A stretch of 6,316 nucleotides of DNA from positions 1 to 6,316 of the forward strand of contig JAFCBX010000058.1 of NCBI GenBank assembly GCA_017610505.1, written 5' to 3'. The position numbers and the translations under genes were made by a program. The stretch comes from Methanosarcinales archaeon (GTDB lineage: Archaea; Nanobdellota; Nanobdellia; Woesearchaeales; CG1-02-33-12). The notes beneath the pieces were generated by a model, which saw only the letters and a program-made list of their open reading frames with translations, was not told the DNA's origin and did no database searches. Positions 1 to 5,052 of the stretch are shown in pieces (positions within the stretch are counted from its first letter, which is position 1; each line of letters begins with the position of its first letter).

Positions 1-242
1 TTTGATTTTTCTTTTTTAGCTGGCATACTCTGACCAAATCCGGGATGTATTGATGGCCCAGGCTTAAATACTGGCATCTGGCCAGGATGATTAGGCTTTG
101 TACCAGATACAATGCTCTTTGGAAATGGTTGGTTAGTTCTTGGAAAACCGGGATTTGCTCCTGAGAAATTAGGCTTTTGTGCTGATGCTGCTTTCTTTTT
201 TTCAAAAAGAGGTATGATTTTATTCCCTGCCTTAAGCTTCAT
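1..242 (-). CDS. Proline-rich, probably disordered protein, N-terminal part only
   Basis: I do not recognise this protein. About 80 codons read leftward from ATG at 242 without a stop and continue past the window edge, so the C-terminus is missing. The protein opens MKLKAGNKIIPLFEKKK and then becomes a low-complexity stretch rich in Pro, Gly, Lys, Asn, Gln and Ser, with repeated short motifs such as NPGFP, KPNHPG, KPGP and HPGFG. It has no predicted membrane segment or signal peptide in the visible part. The composition suggests an extended linker or disordered tail rather than a folded enzyme. The start is well supported: GGTGAT (246-251, minus strand) lies just upstream of the ATG, and a TATA box lies further upstream. 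It is the last visible gene leftward after the 369-740 gene but has its own promoter. It could be the disordered N-terminus of a larger protein whose domain lies outside the window. Confidence 0.72.
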   Translation of the reverse strand, partial: MKLKAGNKIIPLFEKKKAASAQKPNFSGANPGFPRTNQPFPKSIVSGTKPNHPGQMPVFKPGPSIHPGFGQSMPAKKEKS

Positions 243-274
243 TTAATCACCTTTTTAATAAATATTATCCTAAG

Positions 275-287
275 TTTATAAAATTTT
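275..287 (-). promoter_or_regulatory. TATA box for the proline-rich gene
   Basis: On the minus strand an AATTTTATAAAC-like TATA element follows an A/G-rich BRE-like stretch (AAGAAA). Its centre is roughly 37 bases before the ATG at 242, which predicts a 5' leader of about 12 bases, enough to contain the GGTGAT Shine-Dalgarno. Called from sequence pattern only. Confidence 0.5.
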
Positions 288-368
288 CTTTTTTAACATC
301 AAACTCTTGTTATATTCAATCGAGAATAAGTCCTATTTTTGTGAAGGGCAGATGTATTATAATGTGTC

Positions 369-740
369 TTATGCTTGTTTTTGTAATACAAAATTATAAT
401 CATTAATTACTTTTTCTAATTTTTTAGGTAATTTTTCATTTAGGGATTGAATTTCCATTATAACAGTTTGTTTATCAACAAGATTCCTAAGATAGATACC
501 TACTAAAATGCCACATAGATTATTATTAGCAGGGTCATACATCTGAAAATATTTTGCTTCAAGGGGTTTTGAACCAGATGTGAATTTTAACACTTTTTTT
601 GCAATAGGTAGAGATGTACATATTTTTTCTAAATCCTCCAAAACAATAAGATTGGGATCATAATACACATTAGGAGCAAAAATATCATAACCACCATTAT
701 CAATAGCATTCATTTGTGTTTCATATACTTTAGGTTTCAT
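369..740 (-). CDS. Orphan 123-residue protein, function unknown
   Basis: I do not recognise this protein. It has 123 residues, is soluble-looking and mixed alpha/beta in character, with no signal peptide, membrane segment or Cys cluster (only two Cys). The N-terminal third contains DNGGYDIFAPNVYYDPN. The C-terminal third (about residues 87-118) is Lys/Glu/Leu-rich and probably helical. The ATG at 740 is preferred because a TATAAA-type box sits about 27 bases upstream and there is no Shine-Dalgarno between them, which fits a leaderless transcript. It is transcribed away from lonB, across a 300-base divergent spacer. No U-run terminator is evident between its stop and the next minus-strand gene. 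It could be lineage-specific; nothing in the motifs indicates an enzyme. Confidence 0.7.
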   Translation of the reverse strand: MKPKVYETQMNAIDNGGYDIFAPNVYYDPNLIVLEDLEKICTSLPIAKKVLKFTSGSKPLEAKYFQMYDPANNNLCGILVGIYLRNLVDKQTVIMEIQSLNEKLPKKLEKVINDYNFVLQKQA

Positions 741-763
741 AATAAGATTATAATCAAAGCTTA

Positions 764-771
764 TTTATAAA
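764..771 (-). promoter_or_regulatory. TATA box for a leaderless minus-strand gene
   Basis: TTTATAAA preceded on the minus strand by AGCAAGA, a plausible BRE. The box centre is about 27 bases from the ATG at 740, so transcription would begin at or within a base or two of the start codon. No Shine-Dalgarno is present. Confidence 0.55.
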
Positions 772-905
772 TCTTGCTAATGTTACTATTCTAAAGAAAA
801 GACATTTGCCTAAGTTACGTAAGTTTAATACTCTTTGAACTTAAGAGGTGTATAACTTAATCCAGTTTCATTATATTTATATAATAGAAATAATAACTTT
901 ATATT

Positions 906-989
906 ATGACTAAAGACTTCATCCATTTTTGGCCATCAATTACAAATAAAGAAGGAACAAGAGAAATAACAGGCTGGTCTATTAATTGA
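906..989 (+). CDS. Possible leaderless 27-residue microprotein
   Basis: ATG at 906 opens 27 codons ending in TGA. The peptide begins MTKDFIHFWPS and ends REITGWSIN, with two Trp. The argument for it is positional: TTTATATAA at 876-884 is centred about 26 bases before the ATG, the same geometry as the other apparently leaderless genes here. No Shine-Dalgarno is present. Its base composition looks less A+T-rich than the flanking spacer. It ends about 22 bases before the lon TATA box, so it could be an independent small gene, an RNA upstream of lon, or a chance ORF. No homology was recognised. Confidence 0.25.
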   Translation: MTKDFIHFWPSITNKEGTREITGWSIN

Positions 990-1010
990 ATATAACTTAA
1001 ATTGAAAACC

Positions 1011-1018
1011 TTTTTATA
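1011..1018 (+). promoter_or_regulatory. TATA box of lonB
   Basis: TTTTTATA preceded by TGAAAAC, a good BRE-like element. Its centre is about 27 bases before the lon ATG at 1042, which predicts a leaderless or nearly leaderless transcript. A GGAG (1034-1037) also lies 4 bases before the ATG; if transcription starts at the ATG, that Shine-Dalgarno would be excluded from the mRNA. Confidence 0.55.
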
Positions 1019-1041
1019 CTATCTGAATATTCTGGAGAACT

Positions 1042-2826
1042 ATGGCAAAAGAGGTTAGCTTTAAAACTACAAAAGATATAAAGGTTTCTGACAAGATAAT
1101 CGGCCAGGTTATTGGGCAGGAAGAGGCTGTCAATGTTATAAGAAAGGCTGCTGAGCAGAGAAGGCACGTTCTTTTAATAGGAGAGCCAGGAACAGGAAAA
1201 TCAATGCTTGGCATGGCTCTTGCAGAGCTATTGCCAAAGGAAAAGCTTGTTGATGTTGTCTCATTCCCAAACCTCAATGATGAGAACCAGCCATTGATAA
1301 GAGTAATGCCTGCAGGCAAAGGCAGGGATATTGTTATGAAGTCAAGGATTGAAAGCACAAATCTTTTTAAGAACCAAAATGTTATAATCTTTATTCTTGT
1401 TATTATCTCAATGTTTGCACCCTGGTGGGTGAGGGCGGAATATAAATCAGACATAATGTTTGCAGCCTTTTTCTTAGGAGGCATGATATTCCTTGCAGCT
1501 TTTATTATATTTATGAACCTTGGCAAGAAAATGAATCCAAAAGTGAGTGTTCCGGGTGATGTTTTGCATGACCCATTCCAGTCTGGCGGTTTAGGAACAC
1601 CTGCCCATGAAAGGGTTGTTGCAGGAATGATTCACAAAGCAAATATGGGCGTTCTATTTGTTGATGAAATAGCTACTTTGCATCCAGCAACACAGCAGGA
1701 ATTATTAACATCATTGCAGGAAGGCAAGTATGCAATAACTGGCCAGAGCGAACGCAGTGCAGGAGCAATGGTAAGGACAGAAGCAGTTCCATGCAACTTT
1801 ATTTTGGTTGCTGCTGGCAATCTTGAAACAGTCAAGAAGATGCACCCTGCCCTAAGATCAAGGATAAGGGGCTATGGTTATGAGGTTTATATGAAAGGAA
1901 CTATGAAAGATACTCCTGAAAACAGAAAAAAGATAGCTGTTTTTACTGCACAAGAGATTGTAAAAGACAAAAAAATACCTCACTTCAGCAAAGAGGCTGT
2001 TGATGCTATTATAGAAGAAGCAAGGAAGATGGCCAATAGAAAAGGCCATTTAACCCTAAGATTGAGAGAGCTTGGCGGCCTAATAAGGGCAGCAGGTGAT
2101 TTAGCAAAAGAACAGAAAGCAGAATTTGTTATGAAAAAGCATGTTAATAATGCAAAAAAAATAGCAAGAACCCTTGAACAACAGATAGCTGATAAATATA
2201 TTGAAGAGAAAAAGGAGTATGAAGTTATTGTAACAAAAGGAAACAAGATTGGCAGGGTTAATGGTCTTGCAGTCATAGGCGGCTCTGAGGCTTATTCTGG
2301 CATTATCTTGCCAATTGAATCACAGGTAACACCAGGTGGCAAGGAGACAGAGATTATTGCAACTGGCCAGCTTGGAAAAATAGCAAAGGAGTCCATAAAA
2401 AATGTTTCAGCTATTATCAAAAAGTATTTTGGTGAAGATATAAAAGAAACATATGACCTCTACGTTCAGTTCATGCAGACTTATGAAGGTGTAGAAGGAG
2501 ATTCAGCAAGCATAGCTGTTGCAACATCAATTATCTCTGCATTTAAGGATATACCTGTAAAACAGGACTTTGCAATGACTGGCTCACTATCTGTAAGAGG
2601 AGAGGTCCTTCCAGTCGGAGGGGTAAGCTCAAAAGTAGAGGCAGCTATTGAAGCAGGAATAAAGAATGTAATTGTTCCAAAGGCTAATTTAAAAGATATA
2701 ATAATTGATCCTGAAAAAATATCCAAGATTAAGATAATCCCTGTTGAGACAATTAATGATGTCTTGAAAGAGGTTCTTAACTGGAAAGGCAAGGAAGATA
2801 TTCTTAAAATCATCTTAGAGAAGTAA
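1042..2826 (+). CDS. lonB: Archaeal membrane-anchored ATP-dependent protease LonB
   Basis: LonB degrades unfolded and membrane-associated proteins at the cytoplasmic face of the membrane, using ATP to thread substrates into a Ser-Lys protease chamber. In this 594-residue protein Walker A is GEPGTGKS (47-54) and Walker B is VLFVDEI (204-210). Between them is the LonB-specific insertion with two hydrophobic segments (about 113-130 and 137-159) that anchor the hexamer. Sensor 1 is the Asn of AAGN (257-260), and LRSRI (271-275) carries the likely arginine finger. The C-terminal protease domain (about 395-594) has EGDSAS with catalytic Ser488 and GGVSSK with Lys531, a 43-residue spacing typical of LonB dyads. 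There is no N-terminal LonA-type substrate domain. All key residues are intact, and the length is near the short end for archaeal LonB. The start is supported by the TATA box and GGAG. T-runs just after the stop probably terminate transcription. Confidence 0.96.
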   Translation: MAKEVSFKTTKDIKVSDKIIGQVIGQEEAVNVIRKAAEQRRHVLLIGEPGTGKSMLGMALAELLPKEKLVDVVSFPNLNDENQPLIRVMPAGKGRDIVMKSRIESTNLFKNQNVIIFILVIISMFAPWWVRAEYKSDIMFAAFFLGGMIFLAAFIIFMNLGKKMNPKVSVPGDVLHDPFQSGGLGTPAHERVVAGMIHKANMGVLFVDEIATLHPATQQELLTSLQEGKYAITGQSERSAGAMVRTEAVPCNFILVAAGNLETVKKMHPALRSRIRGYGYEVYMKGTMKDTPENRKKIAVFTAQEIVKDKKIPHFSKEAVDAIIEEARKMANRKGHLTLRLRELGGLIRAAGDLAKEQKAEFVMKKHVNNAKKIARTLEQQIADKYIEEKKEYEVIVTKGNKIGRVNGLAVIGGSEAYSGIILPIESQVTPGGKETEIIATGQLGKIAKESIKNVSAIIKKYFGEDIKETYDLYVQFMQTYEGVEGDSASIAVATSIISAFKDIPVKQDFAMTGSLSVRGEVLPVGGVSSKVEAAIEAGIKNVIVPKANLKDIIIDPEKISKIKIIPVETINDVLKEVLNWKGKEDILKIILEK

Positions 2827-2828
2827 CA

Positions 2829-2846
2829 TTTTTTAGAAAATTTTTT
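2829..2846 (+). terminator. T-run terminator after lonB
   Basis: Two runs of six T (2829-2834 and 2841-2846) follow the lon stop codon within 20 bases. Oligo-T stretches alone act as transcription terminators in many archaea. The second run is also part of the TATA box of the next gene. Confidence 0.4.
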
Positions 2847-2850
2847 AAAC
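2841..2850 (+). promoter_or_regulatory. TATA box of the zinc-ribbon gene
   Basis: TTTTTTAAAC preceded by AGAAAA (BRE-like). Its centre is about 26 bases before the ATG at 2872 with no Shine-Dalgarno, so this tiny gene is probably leaderless and transcribed independently of lonB. Confidence 0.5.
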
Positions 2851-2871
2851 TCAATGTTTCTATTTTATTCT

Positions 2872-2988
2872 ATGGTTAAAAATATTCCAAAGAAATGTCC
2901 GGAATGCGGAAGCAACAAAGTAAAATATAACAAGAAAACAAAAGAGCTAGTCTGCAATGATTGTGGGCTTATAACTTACATAGGATAA
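2872..2988 (+). CDS. Stand-alone TFIIB-type zinc ribbon protein, 38 residues
   Basis: Thirty-eight residues form little more than one zinc ribbon: CPEC (Cys9, Cys12) and CNDC (Cys28, Cys31), with the pattern CPECGS, a Lys-rich hairpin, then ELVCNDCGLI. This matches the N-terminal zinc ribbon of transcription factor B, the part that contacts RNA polymerase, but the B-reader and cyclin-fold core domains are absent. It is therefore not a TFB itself. It could modulate RNA polymerase, act as a small nucleic-acid or protein adaptor, or be a relic of a larger gene. Against a relic: it has an ATG, a well-placed TATA box, all four ligands, and a stop soon after the ribbon. It sits 45 bases downstream of lonB and about 100 bases upstream of the PAC2 gene, on the same strand. 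Confidence 0.82.
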   Translation: MVKNIPKKCPECGSNKVKYNKKTKELVCNDCGLITYIG

Positions 2989-3042
2989 CTGCAATTTTGA
3001 TGATAGTATTATTAAACATAGCTATTTCGTTCTAACCAAAAG

Positions 3043-3052
3043 CTATATAAAC
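3043..3052 (+). promoter_or_regulatory. TATA box of the PAC2 gene
   Basis: CTATATAAAC preceded by ACCAAAAG (BRE-like). It predicts transcription from about 3072, giving a leader of 10-13 bases that just includes GAGGTG (3074-3079). This also argues against the upstream TTG at 3067 as a start codon, since that codon would lie outside the mRNA. Confidence 0.6.
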
Positions 3053-3084
3053 AAATAAAAACTGTTTTGTTAAGAGGTGTTATG

Positions 3085-3795
3085 ATGAAAATTAAACTTA
3101 TAAAAAAACCAAAAAATCCAATAATTATAGAGGGTTTTCCTGGATTTGGGCTTGTTGGTACAATAGCGTGTGAATTCTTAATAGACCACCTTAATACAGA
3201 GCTTATAGGAAAAGTTCTGCTTGAGGATGAGCCGGCAATAGTTGCAATACACAAGGGCAAGATTATAGAGCCTTTATCTATATCCTATAATAAGAAGTAT
3301 AATCTAGTTATAATACACTCAATGACAGCAACTCCTGGTTCAGAATGGAAGATATCTGATATCATAATTGCCATAGCAAAAGAGCTGAATGCAAAAGAAA
3401 TAGTGAGTTTGGAAAGTGTCAACTCTGGAGGCATAATTGGGAAACCAAAGACATTTTATTATACAAATGACAATAAAAAAGAAAAAACATTCAAGAGTTT
3501 TAAACTAAATCCTCTTAAAGAGGGAATTATAATGGGTGTTAGTTCAGCTTTGTTGTTAAAAGTAGATAAAATACCCATGTCCTGTATATTTGCTGAAACA
3601 CACACTACTCTTCCAGACAGCAAGGCAGCTGCTGAAATAATTAAGGTTCTGGATATATACCTTAATTTAAAAGTGGATTACAAGCCTTTGCTCGAAACAG
3701 CAAAACAGTTTGAAGATAAGTTGAGGGAATTGCTAAAACAGAGCAAGAAATCAATTGAGAACAGGGATAAAAAGGCATTGAGTTATGTTGGGTGA
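3085..3795 (+). CDS. PAC2-family (proteasome assembly chaperone-like) protein
   Basis: The PAC2 family includes eukaryotic proteasome-assembly chaperones and archaeal relatives (PbaA/PbaB, COG1938/COG2047). Older annotations call it an ATP-grasp enzyme, which is misleading. The 236-residue protein carries the hallmark GFPGFGLVG (17-25) after a beta-strand PIIIE. It also has a central SMTATPGSEW segment (79-88), ESVNSGG (110-116), and FAETHTTLPDSKAA (169-182) near the end of the core. A charged helical tail (about 203-228) ends in SYVG, which resembles but does not match the C-terminal hydrophobic-Tyr-X docking motif of proteasome partners. The start at 3085 is preferred: the second ATG of ATGATG lies 5 bases after GAGGTG, the first only 2, and the upstream TTG (3067) lies before the expected transcription start. 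Its position near lonB suggests a protein-quality-control neighbourhood, although each gene has its own promoter. Confidence 0.9.
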   Translation: MKIKLIKKPKNPIIIEGFPGFGLVGTIACEFLIDHLNTELIGKVLLEDEPAIVAIHKGKIIEPLSISYNKKYNLVIIHSMTATPGSEWKISDIIIAIAKELNAKEIVSLESVNSGGIIGKPKTFYYTNDNKKEKTFKSFKLNPLKEGIIMGVSSALLLKVDKIPMSCIFAETHTTLPDSKAAAEIIKVLDIYLNLKVDYKPLLETAKQFEDKLRELLKQSKKSIENRDKKALSYVG

Positions 3796-3803
3796 ATTAA
3801 TTC

Positions 3804-3820
3804 TTTTATTTTTTAATTTT
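3804..3820 (+). terminator. T-run terminator after the PAC2 gene
   Basis: A 10-bp palindrome GAATTAATTC (3794-3803) overlapping the stop codon is followed directly by successive T runs (TTTT, TTTTTT, TTTT). Oligo-T terminators of this kind are common in archaea; the palindrome is too A+T-rich to form a strong RNA hairpin. Confidence 0.5.
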
Positions 3821-3852
3821 ATTATTTAATAATGTCGTTAGTATTTAATAAT
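3821..3852 (+). promoter_or_regulatory. Repeated palindromic operator-like element
   Basis: TATTTAATAAT occurs twice in direct orientation (3823-3833 and 3842-3852), 19 bases apart. The first copy sits in a perfect 13-bp palindrome, ATTATT-T-AATAAT (3821-3833), and the second in a 9-bp one, TATT-T-AATA. The pair ends just upstream of the TATA box at 3859, where archaeal activators or repressors often bind. A+T-rich sequence makes chance palindromes likely, so this is tentative. Confidence 0.3.
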
Positions 3853-3858
3853 AGTTAA

Positions 3859-3868
3859 TTATATAAAT
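3859..3868 (+). promoter_or_regulatory. TATA box of the two-gene operon
   Basis: TTATATAAAT centred about 26 bases before the ATG at 3890, with no Shine-Dalgarno between them. This sets the start codon: the in-frame TTG at 3872 lies too close to the box to be transcribed. Confidence 0.6.
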
Positions 3869-3889
3869 CTCTTGAAATCTTTACAGTTT

Positions 3890-4351
3890 ATGGTAAGAAT
3901 ACATTGTTACTCAATTGGTAAAAAAGTGTATAATCTCAAATGTGAAATTGCTGCTGGAAAATTAAAATATTTTAAATCATATGAGGGGTTAGAGAAACTG
4001 CCTGTCATAGATACTATAAATCTTAATGGAGATTGTTATCCAGTAGGATATAAAGTAGTCACTGAGGATTTAAAATCTCTTGGATTAAGAAGAAATCCAA
4101 ATATTATTGCTTACTCTATAAATGAGTGGTATTATCTTAAGGAAAATCAAATAAAAGATGGACCAGATGATTGGGGAGGAATTTGGGTTGCAAGAACTTT
4201 ATCTAATGCAAAAAAATTAAAGAAATATTATGAAGAAAAGCATTTAAAATCTGCAAGGGTATTTAAGGCAACTCTGGACGAGATTTTATACTTTAATTCT
4301 TATCGGATTAAGACAAATGGCATAGTAATGTTGGAGGAAATAAAATGGTGA
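3890..4351 (+). CDS. Uncharacterised 153-residue protein, first gene of an operon
   Basis: I do not recognise this family. The 153 residues are soluble-looking, rich in Tyr, Lys and Trp, with no membrane segment or signal peptide. The N-terminal half looks beta-rich (RIHCYSIGKKVYNLKCEI, then PVIDTINLNGDCYPVGYKVV). A central acidic-aromatic segment, DGPDDWGGIWVA (90-101), looks like a possible active or binding site. The C-terminal third begins with a helix (SNAKKLKKYYEEK, 105-117) and continues as RVFKATLDEILY and NSYRIKTNGIVMLEEI (123-151). Start choice: ATG 3890 lies 26 bases after the TATA box, so the gene is probably leaderless. The stop overlaps the next start in ATGGTGA, a strong sign of translational coupling. 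Possible roles such as a toxin, a nucleotide-modifying enzyme or a phage-derived protein cannot be separated from sequence alone. Confidence 0.75.
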   Translation: MVRIHCYSIGKKVYNLKCEIAAGKLKYFKSYEGLEKLPVIDTINLNGDCYPVGYKVVTEDLKSLGLRRNPNIIAYSINEWYYLKENQIKDGPDDWGGIWVARTLSNAKKLKKYYEEKHLKSARVFKATLDEILYFNSYRIKTNGIVMLEEIKW

Positions 4352-4533
4352 AGATCACTTTAAAAATAGAGCAGGAAGATTTAGAAAGTCATGTGAAGAG
4401 AATCTGTAGGTCTAACCTAAAAAAACCTGCGAAAATATGCACACAATGCCCCATTATCAAGCCAGTCATGGATATTATGCAAGAATATGGTTGGAAGTAT
4501 AGCCCAGAAATACTAAAATATTACAAGCACTAA
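4345..4533 (+). CDS. Small 62-residue His/Cys protein, second gene of the operon
   Basis: I do not recognise this protein. It overlaps the upstream gene by 7 bases (ATGGTGA) and has a strong GGAGG Shine-Dalgarno (4333-4337) 7 bases before its ATG. This is the usual archaeal arrangement in which the first gene is leaderless and internal genes use Shine-Dalgarno. The N-terminus is a short charged strand and helix (MVKITLKIEQEDLESHVKR). His16, Cys21, Cys32 and Cys35 (the last two as CTQC) could together bind one metal ion or an iron-sulfur cluster, though four candidate ligands do not prove it. The C-terminal half (PIIKPVMDIMQEYGWKYSPEILKYY) is probably helical. Size, stoichiometry and coupling suggest a partner of the 153-residue protein, for example a subunit, regulator or antidote; this is inference. 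Confidence 0.72.
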   Translation: MVKITLKIEQEDLESHVKRICRSNLKKPAKICTQCPIIKPVMDIMQEYGWKYSPEILKYYKH

Positions 4534-4549
4534 ATCCAATAACCCTCAC

Positions 4550-4574
4550 TTTTTTATTTTATATGGTATTTTTT
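4550..4574 (+). terminator. T-run terminator after the two-gene operon
   Basis: Six T, then four T, then a further six T within 25 bases, beginning 17 bases after the stop of the 62-residue gene. No stable hairpin is present; archaeal RNA polymerase often terminates on such runs. Many more T runs follow on this strand to about 4740. Confidence 0.45.
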
Positions 4575-4660
4575 GATGTTTTTTATCTCTAACTTGATTT
4601 TATCTCTTTTATCTAATTTTTTAGTTCTTTTTATGCCTTATTTTTCTTTCTTTATAGTTG

Positions 4661-4720
4661 TTTTTAGGAATTTTTAGAATTATCCAATTTTTGAGCATTT
4701 GTCCAAACTCTCACTTTTTG
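4661..4720 (+). repeat. Decayed duplicate of the methyltransferase promoter region
   Basis: This block parallels 5011-5055. TTTTTAGGAATTTTTA matches TTTTTAGAAATTTTTA at 15 of 16 bases, both are followed by ATCCA, then CATTTGTC (4696-4703 and 5034-5041), then an AA-rich bridge and TCACTT (4711-4716 and 5047-5052). In the right copy TCACTT is followed by the ATG; here it is followed by TTTG and no start. The TATA stretch is also weaker (AGAATTAT). It therefore looks like an inactive copy separated by about 350 bases. Confidence 0.5.
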
Positions 4721-4855
4721 CTTTATTTTTTAGTTTTTTTCAAATTTTTAAAAATTTATTATATTCTTTAAAAGATATATTCTAACAAATAAATTAAATA
4801 ATATTCTTTTGTAAAACTATTTTCTAAAGGATATTTTATAGTATATTAATACAAC

Positions 4856-4990
4856 TAAAAGTTTTAATTAAAGATTAAATCTTTTATTTAATTAAACAAC
4901 TAAAACTTTTAATCAAAAACTAAATATTTTGTTATACTTAATAATTAAAATATTTAATCAAAAATTAATTTTTTTTGCTTAAATAAAATA
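4856..4990 (+). repeat. Three tandem copies of a degenerate 45-bp unit
   Basis: Units begin at 4856, 4901 and 4946, exactly 45 bases apart. The first 30 positions of units 1 and 2, and of units 2 and 3, each agree at 25 of 30. The shared core is TAAAA, two or three variable bases, TTTAAT(C/T)AAA, then TAA and a T-rich end. ACAAC precedes units 1 and 2. More diverged TAAAA-starting units may precede them at about 4769 and 4812 with 43-45 base spacing. Possible readings are protein-binding repeats (iteron-like), a replicator, or an old duplication. It is not a CRISPR: there are no unique spacers and no conserved boundaries. Confidence 0.55.
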
Positions 4991-5020
4991 ATAACTCTTA
5001 ATTTTATGTTTTTTTAGAAA

Positions 5021-5030
5021 TTTTTATATA
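5021..5030 (+). promoter_or_regulatory. TATA box of the methyltransferase gene
   Basis: TTTTTATATA preceded by TTAGAAA (BRE-like), centred about 27 bases before the ATG at 5053. No Shine-Dalgarno lies before the ATG, so the gene is probably leaderless. Confidence 0.6.
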
Positions 5031-5052
5031 ATCCATTTGTCAACCATCACTT

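Larger units (their letters stand above)
741..1041. other. 300-base divergent intergenic region
   Basis: This spacer separates the minus-strand 123-residue gene from lonB. It holds the TATA box of the minus-strand gene near its left end, an 8-bp palindrome TTACGTAA (815-822), a CTCTT/AAGAG inverted repeat (831-847), a TATA box with a possible 27-codon microORF (906-989), and the lon TATA box near its right end. TATAACTTAA occurs twice (851-860 and 991-1000), which is not remarkable in A+T-rich DNA. No tRNA or other structured RNA was recognised. Confidence 0.5.
4534..5052. other. 519-base extremely A+T-rich non-coding region
   Basis: No credible gene is visible on either strand. The left half (to about 4750) is strongly T-biased on the plus strand. 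The right half is A/T-mixed and carries the three-copy 45-bp repeat (4856-4990). AAAGATT-A-AATCTTT (4870-4884) is a perfect palindrome, and TTTAATTAAA occurs twice (4863-4872 and 4887-4896). The right end is the methyltransferase promoter, and a decayed copy of it lies at 4661-4720. A third partial match to the same block (ATCC, CTCACTTTTT) begins at 4534. The region could be an easily unwound element, a replicator-like region, a recombination scar or degraded genes. Confidence 0.6.

Noticed and set aside
851..1000. Repeat of TATAACTTAA at 851-860 and 991-1000 as a regulatory pair
   Set aside because: A 10-base match in A+T-rich spacer is easily due to chance, and the flanks do not match.
1014..1526. 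Long minus-strand open frame opposite the lonB N-terminal region
   Set aside because: It is antisense to clearly coding lonB sequence covering Walker A and the membrane segments, and has no promoter or Shine-Dalgarno. The same applies to other minus-strand frames within 1632-2813, 3012-3260, 5427-5654 and 6098-6283.
2997..3040. C/D box small RNA between the zinc-ribbon and PAC2 genes
   Set aside because: A TGATGA (2998-3003, within TTGATGAT) resembles a C box, but no CTGA D box follows at a suitable distance.
3067..3084. TTG at 3067 as the PAC2 start
   Set aside because: It lies before the predicted transcription start and overlaps no Shine-Dalgarno; GAGGTG at 3074-3079 is correctly spaced for ATG 3085.
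3872..3889. TTG at 3872 as the start of the 153-residue gene
   Set aside because: It is only about 8 bases from the TATA box centre, so it would not be in the transcript; ATG 3890 is at the leaderless distance.
4856..4990. CRISPR array
   Set aside because: The repeats are contiguous and degenerate throughout, with no unique spacers of constant length and no cas genes in the window.
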